Notes under the pieces: generated by a model
What the model was told of the DNA's origin: nothing
Seen by the model: the letters and a program-made list of their open reading frames with translations, nothing else
Database searches by the model: none
Translations under genes and position numbers: made by a program
Shown here: piece by piece, positions 1-7,233 of the stretch
Layout: every line of letters starts with the position of its first letter
How positions within the stretch are numbered: position 1 is the first letter of the stretch
Origin: RUG572 sp051884915
Lineage (GTDB): Bacteria; Verrucomicrobiota; Kiritimatiellia; RFP12; UBA1067
Assembly: GCA_051884915.1 (NCBI GenBank)
Contig: JBJEWF010000055.1
Coordinates: forward strand, 1 to 15,956
Length of the DNA stretch: 15,956 nucleotides
Direction of reading: 5' to 3'

Positions 1-257
1 ACGGCGGGATTGTGGAAGAGCACGAGCGAACTGTCCGCCTCGACCTTCAGTTCGATGTAGTCGAGGCCGAGAATGTCATAGACGTCGCGCCGGTGGAGGC
101 AGACGCGCAGCCCCTCCGAATCGACGCCGCCGTAGCACCGGCGGACGCGCAGCAGCTCGGCGGGCTTGACGCCCTGCCGCACGGCCGCCGTCTTGACCAG
201 CAAAAAGCCCAGCAGCTCCTTGCGGTGGCGTTCGTCTCTGCGTGGTACGTTGTCCAT
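1..257 (-). CDS. Unrecognised protein, N-terminal part (runs off the left edge)
   Basis: An open frame starts at ATG 257-255 and stays open to base 1, giving about 85 residues that begin MDNVPRRDERHRKELLGFLL and continue with a mixed alpha/beta-looking sequence (for example DVYDILGLDYIELKVEADSS). I do not recognise a family. The start is well supported: a GGAGGAA Shine-Dalgarno at 266-272 lies 8 nt upstream, and a near-consensus promoter lies at 288-316. It is probably a small soluble protein, as there is no signal peptide or membrane segment in the visible part. The C-terminus is outside the window, so length and function cannot be judged. The neighbouring CDF gene lies upstream on the same strand, but the strong promoter between them suggests independent transcription. 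Confidence 0.7.
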   Translation of the reverse strand, partial: MDNVPRRDERHRKELLGFLLVKTAAVRQGVKPAELLRVRRCYGGVDSEGLRVCLHRRDVYDILGLDYIELKVEADSSLVLFHNPA

Positions 258-287
258 GGACCTGGTTCCTCCAAAAAAACTTAACCA

Positions 288-316
288 AGTCTAATAAATT
301 CCGCCGGCCCTGTCAA
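288..316 (-). promoter_or_regulatory. Sigma70-like promoter of the left-edge gene
   Basis: Read on the minus strand, TTGACA (316-311) and TAGACT (293-288) are separated by exactly 17 nt. The predicted start is near 281, giving a leader of about 24 nt with the GGAGGAA site inside it. This is the closest -35 match in the window. Seen directly; promoter activity is inferred. Confidence 0.75.
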
Positions 317-328
317 TAGCCTAGGCTA
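317..328. promoter_or_regulatory. 12-bp perfect palindrome abutting the -35 box
   Basis: TAGCCTAGGCTA is a perfect 12-bp palindrome that ends directly next to the TTGACA box of the left-edge promoter. Its position suits an operator or activator site for a dimeric regulator. It is short enough to be chance, and no regulator gene is visible next to it. Confidence 0.35.
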
Positions 329-458
329 ACTTTTTTCGGCAGCGACGCCGGTGCCGTGCGTTCGGAGGAGAGAAAGAAAGGAAACGGCGGGATGCGGGCG
401 GATCGGCCGCGCGCGCCGCGCGGATTTCCGGTCCCGTCGGCCGGCCGGGGCCGGCGGC

Positions 459-1403
459 TCAGCCGCGCGCGGGGTTGGCGGCGGGGGCGGCGGGCCGGGG
501 CGCCGTCTCCCGGCTCGGTTCGACGTGGATGACGACGTCGACGACGTCGATGCCGGCGGCGACAATCGCGTCGGCGACCCGGTGTCCCAGCCGGTGCGCC
601 TCGGCAATCGAGAGCGCCGCGTCGACCTGGACGTGGAGATCGGCCTGAAACGCGCCGCCGTAGCGCCGGGCCCGGCACCGGTGGATGGACCTGACGCCGG
701 CGACCGACCGCGCGATGGCGGCGACCGCCGACGACTTGTCGTCGATCACCGCATCCGTCAGTTCCTGCAGGGCGGGGCGCGCGATTTCCCAGACGAGCAG
801 CAGGATGAAGCCGGCGACGACCAGCGCCCCGGCGGCATCGGCCCACCACAGCGAAGGGAAGAACGCCGCCAGCGCCACGGCCGCCGCGACGGGAATGGAG
901 CTCAGCGCGTCCGAACGGTGATGCCAGGCGTTCGCCGCCAGCGCCGGCGACTTCACGCGCCGGGCCATGCGGACCGTCAGCCGGTAGAGGCCTTCCTTCA
1001 CGGCAATCGAAACGAGCGCCACCGCCAGCGAGACGGCGCCCGGCCGTCCCCCGCGGCCCGCCCGGAGAACCGCGACGGCGTTTTCGCCGAGTTCGCACGC
1101 CACGACCAGCAGCGCCAGGGCGATGAACAGGGTCACCAGCGCCTGGATCTTGCCGTGACCGTACGGATGCCCTTCGTCCGGCGGCGCCTCCCAGTATTTG
1201 ACGCCAAAGACGATGGCGACGTCCGTCGCCAGATCGGAAAACGAGTGCAAGGCGTCCGCCACGAGCGCCTGGGACGAAAACCAGCAACCGGCCACGGCCT
1301 TTGCCGCGGCCAGCAGGACGTTCACGGCCATCCCCAGGAACGTGATGCGCCGCACCTTCCGGACCGTTCCGCTCGTGTTGGGACTCGCGCCATCCATGGC
1401 CAT
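459..1403 (-). CDS. Cation diffusion facilitator (CDF) family metal transporter
   Basis: This 314-residue inner-membrane protein has the CDF layout: a short basic N-terminus, six hydrophobic segments (about residues 20-210), then a soluble C-terminal domain. The transmembrane metal site is visible as HxxxD pairs: H53/D57 in DALHSFSD and H161/D165 in HHRSD. The conserved HPYGHGKIQ loop follows at 79-87. An HD-HD site is known from zinc-type CDF exporters, so Zn2+ (possibly Fe2+, Co2+ or Mn2+) efflux driven by H+ antiport is likely. The C-terminal stretch around 240-300 resembles the usual cytoplasmic dimerisation fold, followed by a Pro/Ala-rich tail. The start lies 3 nt after the ruvC stop, so it is probably cotranscribed with ruvC. 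ATG at 1397 is an alternative start two codons in. No clear Shine-Dalgarno is seen. Confidence 0.93.
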   Translation of the reverse strand: MAMDGASPNTSGTVRKVRRITFLGMAVNVLLAAAKAVAGCWFSSQALVADALHSFSDLATDVAIVFGVKYWEAPPDEGHPYGHGKIQALVTLFIALALLVVACELGENAVAVLRAGRGGRPGAVSLAVALVSIAVKEGLYRLTVRMARRVKSPALAANAWHHRSDALSSIPVAAAVALAAFFPSLWWADAAGALVVAGFILLLVWEIARPALQELTDAVIDDKSSAVAAIARSVAGVRSIHRCRARRYGGAFQADLHVQVDAALSIAEAHRLGHRVADAIVAAGIDVVDVVIHVEPSRETAPRPAAPAANPARG

Positions 1404-1406
1404 GCG

Positions 1407-1898
1407 TCAGACCGGTTCGGCCGTCCGGAGAACGGAGTTCGCGTGCGCGTGCGCGATGGCCAGGGCCAACGCGTCGGCCGCGTCGTTCTGCGGCAGTTCG
1501 TCGAGATGGAGCAGCGTCTTGACCATGCGCTGGACCTGCGCCTTCTCCGCCAGGCCGTTGCCGCAGACCGCCATCTTCGCCCGGCGCGGCTCATACTCGT
1601 AGACGGGAAGCGCGGCGTTGGCCGCCGCCGTTATGACGGCGCCGCGCGCCTCGCCGAGAATCAGCATCGTGCCCGCGTTCTTCGCGTAGATGACGCTTTC
1701 AATCGCCATCACGTCGGGCGAATGGCGCGCGACGAGCTCCGCCACGCGGCAATGGATGGCCCGCAGACAGGCCGACAGCGGGAGGTCCGGCGCGTTCCGG
1801 ATCCGGCCATACTCCAGCGCGCGCATCCGCGTGCCCTCCACCAGGAGAACGCCGTATCCGCTTGAGCGCAGCGACGTGTCAATGCCGAGGACGATCAT
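1407..1898 (-). CDS. ruvC: Crossover junction endodeoxyribonuclease RuvC
   Basis: The 163-residue protein begins MIVLGIDTSLRSSGYGV, the first strand of the RuvC RNase H-like fold. All four acidic catalytic residues are visible: D7 (GIDTS), E67 (AIESV), D139 and D142 (QNDAADALA). The segment AEKAQVQRMVKTLL matches the RuvC DNA-binding and dimer region. RuvC resolves Holliday junctions with RuvAB during recombinational repair; ruvA and ruvB are not in the window. The frame is open upstream to 1979, but that extension crosses a transcription terminator, so ATG 1898 is the correct start and gives the family's usual length. The ribosome binding site is weak. Upstream is rpmA beyond the terminator; downstream a CDF gene follows after 3 nt. 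Expression may depend on readthrough, as I see no clear promoter between terminator and start. Confidence 0.96.
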   Translation of the reverse strand: MIVLGIDTSLRSSGYGVLLVEGTRMRALEYGRIRNAPDLPLSACLRAIHCRVAELVARHSPDVMAIESVIYAKNAGTMLILGEARGAVITAAANAALPVYEYEPRRAKMAVCGNGLAEKAQVQRMVKTLLHLDELPQNDAADALALAIAHAHANSVLRTAEPV

Positions 1899-1933
1899 GG
1901 AGAACCGACGGGCGGGCGGCAGGCCGCCGGACC

Positions 1934-1959
1934 AAAAAAGCGCGGACTTGCATCCGCGC
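1934..1959 (-). terminator. Rho-independent terminator after rplU-rpmA
   Basis: On the minus strand, stem GCGCGGA (1959-1953), a 6-nt loop and stem TCCGCGC (1946-1940) are followed by six T residues (1939-1934). It lies about 40 nt after the rpmA stop codon and separates the ribosomal protein operon from ruvC. Confidence 0.9.
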
Positions 1960-1998
1960 CTTTCGTTCCGACGGACCATGCCGGATGCCGCGCGCGAC

Positions 1999-2244
1999 CT
2001 ACTCGGCCGCGACGGGGACGATCGTGACGACCTTGCCGTCCTTGATGAACTTCACCTTGCCCGGCTTGAGGGCGAAGAGCGTGAAGTCGCGGCCCTGGCC
2101 GACATTCGCGCCGGCGTGGATCCGGGTGCCGCGCTGGCGGACGATGATCGAGCCGGCCTTGAGAAGCTGGCCGTCGTAGGCCTTGACGCCGAGATATTTC
2201 GGGTTCGAATCGCGGCCGTTGCGTGCAGAAGCTGAAGTAGCCAT
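1999..2244 (-). CDS. rpmA: 50S ribosomal protein L27, with a shortened N-terminal tail
   Basis: An 81-residue protein containing the L27 core: RNGRDSNPKYLGVK (8-21), IIVRQRGTRIHAGANVGQGRD and TLFALKPGKVKF. L27 is a large-subunit protein whose flexible N-terminal tail reaches the peptidyl transferase centre. Here the tail reads MATSASARNGRDS, whereas the usual form is MAHKKGGGSTRNGRDS, so the His-Lys-Lys segment is missing. The start is fixed by an AAGGAG ribosome binding site about 10 nt upstream, and no in-frame extension adds the motif. It follows rplU after a 25-nt gap in the usual rplU-rpmA pair and ends before a strong terminator. Confidence 0.97.
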   Translation of the reverse strand: MATSASARNGRDSNPKYLGVKAYDGQLLKAGSIIVRQRGTRIHAGANVGQGRDFTLFALKPGKVKFIKDGKVVTIVPVAAE

Positions 2245-2269
2245 TTTTCCCTATCTCCTTCTTCTTCCG

Positions 2270-2587
2270 TCAGGCGAGAGCCTTGACCGTCGCAATCGTG
2301 TACTGCTGGCGGTGGCCGACCGTGCGGCGATAGCCCTTGCGGCGCTTCGCCTTGAAGTTGATCGTCTTGACGCCCTTCTTGCACGGGGCGACAATCGTCA
2401 GCGTGACCTTCGCACCCTCCACGTAGGGGGTGCCAACCTTGAGCGTCGTGCCATCGGAGATGGCGCAGACGGTGTCGAGGGCGATTTCGTCGCCTTCGTT
2501 GACCGAGAGCTTTTCAATCTCGATCCTGTCGCCGGCCCTGACAAGCAGCTGCTTGCCGCCGGTTTCGAGTACTGCGTAGGCTTCCAT
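2270..2587 (-). CDS. rplU: 50S ribosomal protein L21
   Basis: A 105-residue protein of normal length, beginning MEAYAVLETGGKQLLVRAGD and ending with the basic rRNA-binding segment FKAKRRKGYRRTVGHRQQYT (79-98), the L21 signature. L21 binds 23S rRNA in the large subunit. The start has an AAGGAA ribosome binding site. It is the first gene of rplU-rpmA and is driven by the promoter at 2659-2688 with a structured leader of about 65 nt. Confidence 0.97.
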   Translation of the reverse strand: MEAYAVLETGGKQLLVRAGDRIEIEKLSVNEGDEIALDTVCAISDGTTLKVGTPYVEGAKVTLTIVAPCKKGVKTINFKAKRRKGYRRTVGHRQQYTIATVKALA

Positions 2588-2624
2588 TGCTGTTCCTTAG
2601 TCTTGTTGTACGGGCCTTTTCCGT

Positions 2625-2642
2625 GAGGAAGGGAACTTCCTC
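2625..2642 (-). promoter_or_regulatory. Stem-loop in the rplU leader RNA
   Basis: Within the predicted untranslated leader of rplU, GAGGAAG, the 4-nt loop TTCC and CTTCCTC form a perfect 7-bp hairpin, followed by a weaker ACGG/CCGT pairing. Ribosomal protein leaders often bind their own product for feedback control. A role as an L21 autoregulatory site is inferred from position only. Confidence 0.4.
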
Positions 2643-2658
2643 GAAAAAAGCGGGTGTT

Positions 2659-2688
2659 ATTTTACCGAATTTGGCGCCTTTGCGTCAA
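2659..2688 (-). promoter_or_regulatory. Promoter of rplU-rpmA
   Basis: Read on the minus strand, TTGACG (2688-2683) and TAAAAT (2664-2659) are separated by 18 nt. The predicted start is near 2652. It is divergent from, and its -35 lies about 10 bp from, the glycosyltransferase -10 element at 2698-2706. Confidence 0.7.
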
Positions 2689-2697
2689 TGGGGAATG

Positions 2698-2706
2698 TGC
2701 TATAAT
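2698..2706 (+). promoter_or_regulatory. Extended -10 promoter giving a leaderless glycosyltransferase mRNA
   Basis: TGC-TATAAT at 2698-2706 is a consensus extended -10 element. The ATG of the downstream gene follows after exactly 6 nt (TTTCCC), so the transcript would start at or next to the A of the ATG. There is no Shine-Dalgarno and no strong -35. Two other genes here show the same arrangement. Confidence 0.7.
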
Positions 2707-2712
2707 TTTCCC

Positions 2713-3843
2713 ATGAAGATTCTGCAGATTTTGCCGTCCCTCCAGATGGGCGGCGTCGAGCGCGGCACGATCGAGATCGCCCGCGCCCTGAAAGCGGCGG
2801 GCATCCCCAATCTCGTGGCCTCCCAGGGCGGCCCGATGGTCGAGCAGCTTGACGCGCTCGGCATCCCCCACATCACGCTGCCGCTGAAGAGCAAGAACCC
2901 GTTCGTGATCCGCGCCAACGCCGCGCGCCTGGCCGAACGGGCCGTCCGCGAGGGCGTCACGCTCTTCCACGTCCGTTCGCGCGCGCCCGCGTGGTCGACC
3001 TTCTGGGCGTCGCGGCGCTGCGGCATCCCCTGGATCGCCACCTTCCACGGCATCTACGGCACGCGCCCCGGGTTCCTCAAGATCCCCTACAACCGCATCA
3101 TGCTCAAGGGGCTGAGGACCATTTGCGTCTCGGACTACGTGCGCGACCACATCCTCCGCACCTACGCGGCCGACTCCGACCGGCTCGTCCGCATCCACCG
3201 CGGCGCGGATACGGACGTGTTCGATCCGGCGGCCGTCGCGCCCGAACGGGCGCGGGCGAAGAAGGTCGACGACTTCCGCTTCTCGCCCGACATCCCGATT
3301 CTCACCTTCCCCGGCCGCCTGACCTACTGGAAGGGGCAGGACGTCTTCATCCGGGCCCTCGCCCGGATGCGGCACAAGCGCCTTGGCGTCCTGTTCATCG
3401 GCTCCGACCAGGGGCGCACCGCCTATTCCGAGCGCCTGCGCGAGATGGCGTCCGGGCTTCCGGCCGAGACGGAGGTCGTCTTCCGCGACCACACGCGCGA
3501 AATGCCCGTGGTCTACGCCATGAGCGACATCGTCGTCAACGCCTCGTCGGCGCAGCCGGAGGCGTTCGGCCGCACGATCCCCGAGGCCCAGGCCATGGGC
3601 GTCCTCACGGTCGGCACGGCCCACGGCGGGGCCTGCGAGACCATCCGCGACGGGAAGACCGGCTTCCTCGTCCCGCCGAACGACGCCGCCGCGCTGGCCG
3701 CGAAACTGGACGAGATCCTCGACCTGCCCGACGCGCGCCGGGCGGAAGTGCGCCAGGCGGCCATCGCGTCGGTCCGCGACAATTTCTCCGTCGCCAAGAT
3801 GTGCGCCGCGACAATCGGGCTTTACCGGTCGCTGGGCGTTTGA
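2713..3843 (+). CDS. GT4-family glycosyltransferase (WavL-like)
   Basis: A 376-residue GT-B fold retaining glycosyltransferase. The N-terminal acceptor domain begins MKILQILPSLQMGGVERGTI with the GGVERG loop at 13-18. The C-terminal nucleotide-sugar domain starts around 195 with FPGRLTYWKGQD and contains the family's E-x7-E motif (E283-E291 in PEAFGRTIPEAQAMG) and GKTGFLVPPND. The family makes lipopolysaccharide core or other surface glycans on the cytoplasmic side of the inner membrane; the HVRSRAPAWS segment resembles WavL-type LPS-core enzymes. Donor and acceptor cannot be told from sequence. An upstream in-frame extension to 2587 would run through rplU's promoter and leader, so I place the start at ATG 2713, which matches the usual family N-terminus. 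The phosphomannomutase gene follows after 50 nt on the same strand, consistent with a glycan-building role. Confidence 0.93.
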   Translation: MKILQILPSLQMGGVERGTIEIARALKAAGIPNLVASQGGPMVEQLDALGIPHITLPLKSKNPFVIRANAARLAERAVREGVTLFHVRSRAPAWSTFWASRRCGIPWIATFHGIYGTRPGFLKIPYNRIMLKGLRTICVSDYVRDHILRTYAADSDRLVRIHRGADTDVFDPAAVAPERARAKKVDDFRFSPDIPILTFPGRLTYWKGQDVFIRALARMRHKRLGVLFIGSDQGRTAYSERLREMASGLPAETEVVFRDHTREMPVVYAMSDIVVNASSAQPEAFGRTIPEAQAMGVLTVGTAHGGACETIRDGKTGFLVPPNDAAALAAKLDEILDLPDARRAEVRQAAIASVRDNFSVAKMCAATIGLYRSLGV

Positions 3844-3868
3844 AACCGCCCCTCCGTTGTGGTATAAT
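3840..3868 (+). promoter_or_regulatory. Promoter of the phosphomannomutase gene
   Basis: TTGAAA (3840-3845), a 17-nt spacer, then TATAAT (3863-3868) preceded by TGG, making an extended -10. The -35 box overlaps the stop codon of the glycosyltransferase. Unlike the leaderless genes, the leader continues for about 20 nt and has an AAGGAG ribosome binding site before ATG 3894. Confidence 0.8.
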
Positions 3869-3893
3869 CACGCCTCACCAAAAAGGAGCCACC

Positions 3894-5228
3894 ATGGGCA
3901 TTTTCAAGGCATACGACATCCGCGGCATCTACGGCCGGGACCTCACGGACGACACGTTCTACAAAATCGCGCGGGCCTACGCGCAGTTCGCCGGCGTCGG
4001 CAAGGTCGTGGTCGCGCGCGACTGCCGCACCAGTTCCCGCGCGCTCTTCAACGCGTTCGCCCAGGGGCTCGTGGACGAAGGCGTGGACGTGATCGACATC
4101 GGCCTGGCCTCCACGCCGATGAGCTACTTCGCCAACGCCCGCCTCAAGGCGGACGGCAGCGTGATGATCACGGCCTCCCACAACACGCGGGAATGGAACG
4201 GCTGCAAGCTCTGCAAGGCCGGCGCCGTGCCGATTTCCGGCGCCACGGGCATCAAGGACATCGAACGGCTCGTCGCCGGGATGGACCTCGCCGAACCGCC
4301 GCACGGCGTCGGCGAAATCACGCACGTCGACATCTCCGAAGAATACGCCGCGCACGTGAAGACGTTCGCGCACCTCGCGCGGCCGCTCCACATCGCCCTG
4401 GACTTCGCCAACGGCATGGGCATCGCCGAAGCCTGCGCCTTTGCCGGGCAGGACCGGCTCACCTACGACAGCCTTTTCGGCACCTACGACGGCAACTTCC
4501 CGAACCACGACGCGAATCCGCTCCACGTCGAGACGCTGAAGGACCTCCAGCGGCTGATGCGCGACAATCCGGGCAAGTACGCCTTCGGCGTCGCGTACGA
4601 CGGCGACGCGGACCGCGCCGGCTTCCTCGACGAAACGGGCGCGGTGATCCCGATGGACTTCGTGACGGCGCTCGTCGCGCAGGACCTCCTCCTCGCCAAC
4701 CCCGGCGCGGCCTGCCTCTACGATCTCCGCTCCTCCAAGGTCACGATGGAGGCCATCGCCGCCGCGGGCGGCAAGCCGGTGATGTCCCGCGTGGGACACA
4801 GCTTCATCAAGGCCCAGATGCGCGAGCACGACGCCGTCTTCGCCGGCGAGCTTTCGGGACACTACTACTTCAAGGCGAACGCCACGGCGGAATCCTCCGC
4901 GATGGCGACGTACGCGCTGGCGAACATCGTCTCGAAGAGCGACCGGCCGCTCAGCGCGCTGATCGCCCCGCTCCGCAGGTACGCGCAGAGCGGCGAGATC
5001 AACTCGACCGTCGCCGATGCGGCGGCGGTGCTCGCCAAGATCAGGGCGCTCCATCCGGACTGCTTCGAACTGGACGGCGTTTCGGTCGACCGCTGGGACG
5101 CCGAAGGCTGGTGGTTCAACGTCCGCATGTCCAACACGGAACCGCTCGTGCGCCTCAACCTTGAGGCGAAGACGCCCGAACGGATGGCGCAGAAGCGCGA
5201 CGAGATGCTCGCGCTCATCCGCGGCTGA
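3894..5228 (+). CDS. Phosphomannomutase/phosphoglucomutase (alpha-D-phosphohexomutase family)
   Basis: A 444-residue cytosolic enzyme that moves phosphate between C6 and C1 of hexose phosphates via a phosphoserine. Domains appear in the usual order: the N-terminal FKAYDIRGIYG; the phosphoserine loop TASHN at 93-97 (S95); the metal loop DGDADR at 236-241; the sugar-specificity loop GELSGHYYF at 318-326; and the C-terminal phosphate-binding loop RMSNTEPLVRLN. GEMSGH/GELSGH is typical of PMM/PGM (ManB/AlgC type) rather than phosphoglucosamine mutase. Mannose-1-phosphate is the precursor of GDP-mannose, from which GDP-fucose can also be made de novo, linking it loosely to the fucose salvage genes that converge on it. 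The start is set by AAGGAG before ATG 3894. It has its own promoter, and its 3' end converges on fucU. Confidence 0.95.
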   Translation: MGIFKAYDIRGIYGRDLTDDTFYKIARAYAQFAGVGKVVVARDCRTSSRALFNAFAQGLVDEGVDVIDIGLASTPMSYFANARLKADGSVMITASHNTREWNGCKLCKAGAVPISGATGIKDIERLVAGMDLAEPPHGVGEITHVDISEEYAAHVKTFAHLARPLHIALDFANGMGIAEACAFAGQDRLTYDSLFGTYDGNFPNHDANPLHVETLKDLQRLMRDNPGKYAFGVAYDGDADRAGFLDETGAVIPMDFVTALVAQDLLLANPGAACLYDLRSSKVTMEAIAAAGGKPVMSRVGHSFIKAQMREHDAVFAGELSGHYYFKANATAESSAMATYALANIVSKSDRPLSALIAPLRRYAQSGEINSTVADAAAVLAKIRALHPDCFELDGVSVDRWDAEGWWFNVRMSNTEPLVRLNLEAKTPERMAQKRDEMLALIRG

Positions 5229-5229
5229 G

Positions 5230-5243
5230 GCCGCCGCGGCGGC
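5230..5243. terminator. GC-rich palindrome between convergent genes (possible bidirectional terminator)
   Basis: GCCGCCGCGGCGGC is a 14-bp perfect palindrome filling most of the 19-nt gap between the phosphomannomutase and fucU stop codons. No T-tract follows on either strand, so intrinsic termination is doubtful. Confidence 0.35.
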
Positions 5244-5247
5244 GGCT

Positions 5248-5673
5248 TCAGGCCCGGTTCCCCTTTTTGAGGATCACGTTGCCGTATGGGGCGACGTCGC
5301 CCGTCGCCACGATGGCGTGGGCCGACTTCGCGCGGGCGTAGAACGCGTCGCGCCCGATGCGCGCGATCGGCCCCGGATAGCCCAGCGCCGCGCGGACGCC
5401 GGCCTCGGTCGCCGGCTCCAGCACGTCCCCCTCCACGGCCGCCATCATGACGACCGGCGTCGCATACCCGTCGAGCTCGAAGAGCGGCGCCAGCCCCTTC
5501 AGGAGCCGCGGAATGCCGATGCCGTCCGCCCGCAAATGGACGGCGCCGCCCTTCCGCGCGAGCGCCGCCGCCGGAAAATGCGCGTCCGCGAACACGATTT
5601 CGTCGCCGTGCCCCATCTCGCAGAGGGTCTTCAGCAACTCGGGACTCAACACGGGATCGATGCCTTTCAACAT
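5248..5673 (-). CDS. fucU: L-fucose mutarotase (RbsD/FucU family)
   Basis: A 141-residue protein of normal FucU length. It begins MLKGIDPVLSPELLKTLCEM and carries the family's conserved H22 (MGHGDEIVFADAHFP, with D30) and the C-terminal YGNVILKKG (130-138). FucU interconverts alpha- and beta-L-fucose so that imported sugar reaches the anomer used by the kinase; this is established for the family. The start at ATG 5673 has an AAGGAG site upstream and lies 4 nt after the fucP stop; the longer open frame to 5766 overlaps fucP and is not used. It is the last gene of the fkp-fucP-fucU operon. RbsD (ribose pyranase) is the alternative in this superfamily, but the fucP and fkp neighbours argue for fucose. 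Confidence 0.95.
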   Translation of the reverse strand: MLKGIDPVLSPELLKTLCEMGHGDEIVFADAHFPAAALARKGGAVHLRADGIGIPRLLKGLAPLFELDGYATPVVMMAAVEGDVLEPATEAGVRAALGYPGPIARIGRDAFYARAKSAHAIVATGDVAPYGNVILKKGNRA

Positions 5674-5677
5674 GCCG

Positions 5678-7216
5678 TCACGCTCCTTTCTCCGCCGCGC
5701 GCCGCCGCCGGCAGCACGCCACCGCATAGCCCAGAACCACGGCGAAACAGATCGCCGGAACCGCAAAACTCGCGCGCAACGCCAGGTCGCTCGTCATCAG
5801 ATTGGCGTCCCAGGCCGCGTCCGCGCGCGGCACCAGGGCGAAGAACGCGCTGTCCCGCGCCCCCAGGACGCCGCTCATCCAGGGCGTGACGACGGCCCCG
5901 CCGAGGATGCTCATGATCAGGCCCGCGGCGGCCAGGCGGAACGCCTTGGGGTCGAGCCGCTCGAAGGCCAGGCCGTAGATCGTGGGGAACATCAGGCTCA
6001 TGCAGCCGCTCACGGCGACGAGCGAAAGGACGTTCGGCGTGAACGCCATGCCGGCGCACGTGAACCAGACGCGCGCCGGCGCGTACACGACGCCGGCGGT
6101 CGCGACGAGGGCCGCCCCGGCGAAGAGCGCCAGCAGCAGCGCCGGATTGACGTATTTCATCAGCCCCGTCGCGAGCCAGCGGCACGCCACGAACAGGACG
6201 AGCGAAACGAGGTAGTATCCGGCCGCCGCATCGGCCGGGATGCCGAGTTCCTTCTGGCAGTAGACGTTCAGCCACGTCCACACCGCGATCTGCGCGCCCA
6301 CGTAGAAGAACTGCGCCACGACGCCGCCGGCATAGCGCGGATTCCGCAGCAGGAGCCACAGCATCTCCCGGTACTCCCCGACCCGCACGACGTAGGCGAC
6401 GGGCCCCAGCATGCCGAGAAGGATCCAGAGGACCTTGTCCATCCGCGGAAAGAGCGCGTGGAGGACGGCCAGCGGGACCAGGGCGAACAGCCCCGCCGTC
6501 ACGACCCGTCCCACCCCCTTCCGCTTCTCGGCGAAGGTGCTGGCGAACGGGTTGATCCGGAGGAAGAAGAACCAGATGCAGAGGCACAGCGCGCACAGCC
6601 CGACATAGGGGACGCACACCCAGAAGAGTTCGCCATTCACGATTTCCCGGAGTTGCGCCGGATCCATCGCGGCGCGCTCGGCCGCCGTCGCCGGATTCAG
6701 GCGGGCGAGGATCAGCCCCCGCGCGAGGCAGACCCCCGCCAGGCTGCCGATGGGATTGAACGCCTGGGCGAAGTTCAGCCGGCGGACCGCCGTCGCCGCC
6801 GGACCCAGCGCGAGCACGTACGGATTGCAGGTCGTCTCCAGCAGCGAACAGCCGGCGGCGACCACGAAGATGGCGATGAAGTAGACGTCGAAGCTGGCGA
6901 ACGCGCAGGCCGGGATGTAGAGCAGGGCGCCCAGAACGTAGACGGCCAGGCCGATCAGCACGCCGACGCGATACGAAAATTCCTCGACCAGGATGCTGGC
7001 GAAGATCGCCAGCACCGCATAGGCCCCGTAGAACGCCACCTGGATGAGGCCGGCCTTCGACTGGTCCATGGTGAAGATCTTCTGGAACGCCGGCACGAGG
7101 TTGTCGGTCATGTTGTTCAGCAGTCCCCACAGCGCGAAGCACGCGACGAGCATCGCGAACACGCCCATCCGGCGTCCTTTCGAGAAGGACAGTTCAAGCA
7201 TCTTCTTCTCTGCCAT
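5678..7216 (-). CDS. fucP: L-fucose:H+ symporter, major facilitator superfamily
   Basis: A 512-residue inner-membrane protein with about twelve hydrophobic segments. The N-terminal half has LWGLLNNMTDNLVPAFQ with an acidic D38 and, in TM4, AAGCSLLETTCNPYV with E127. These correspond to the Asp and Glu known to carry protons and bind sugar in E. coli FucP. It is longer than E. coli FucP (438 residues), mainly through a loop around residues 168-195 and an expanded region around 470-500. FucP imports L-fucose with a proton. It lies between fkp (42-nt gap) and fucU (4-nt gap), so it is part of one operon. The start has a GGGAG site about 9 nt upstream. Other sugars of the FGHS family (glucose/galactose) are possible, but context strongly favours fucose. 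Confidence 0.94.
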   Translation of the reverse strand: MAEKKMLELSFSKGRRMGVFAMLVACFALWGLLNNMTDNLVPAFQKIFTMDQSKAGLIQVAFYGAYAVLAIFASILVEEFSYRVGVLIGLAVYVLGALLYIPACAFASFDVYFIAIFVVAAGCSLLETTCNPYVLALGPAATAVRRLNFAQAFNPIGSLAGVCLARGLILARLNPATAAERAAMDPAQLREIVNGELFWVCVPYVGLCALCLCIWFFFLRINPFASTFAEKRKGVGRVVTAGLFALVPLAVLHALFPRMDKVLWILLGMLGPVAYVVRVGEYREMLWLLLRNPRYAGGVVAQFFYVGAQIAVWTWLNVYCQKELGIPADAAAGYYLVSLVLFVACRWLATGLMKYVNPALLLALFAGAALVATAGVVYAPARVWFTCAGMAFTPNVLSLVAVSGCMSLMFPTIYGLAFERLDPKAFRLAAAGLIMSILGGAVVTPWMSGVLGARDSAFFALVPRADAAWDANLMTSDLALRASFAVPAICFAVVLGYAVACCRRRRAAEKGA

Positions 7217-7233
7217 TTTCCTTTTCTCCCATG

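Noticed and set aside
351..1865. A 504-codon plus-strand frame opposite the CDF and ruvC genes
   Set aside because: The translation is Arg/Gly/Asp-rich and lacks domains. Both genes on the other strand have intact catalytic or metal-binding residues.
2991..3893. An in-frame upstream extension of the phosphomannomutase to a 745-codon frame
   Set aside because: The extension overlaps the glycosyltransferase gene in another frame and is Arg/Pro/His-rich. A promoter and AAGGAG site place the true start at 3894.
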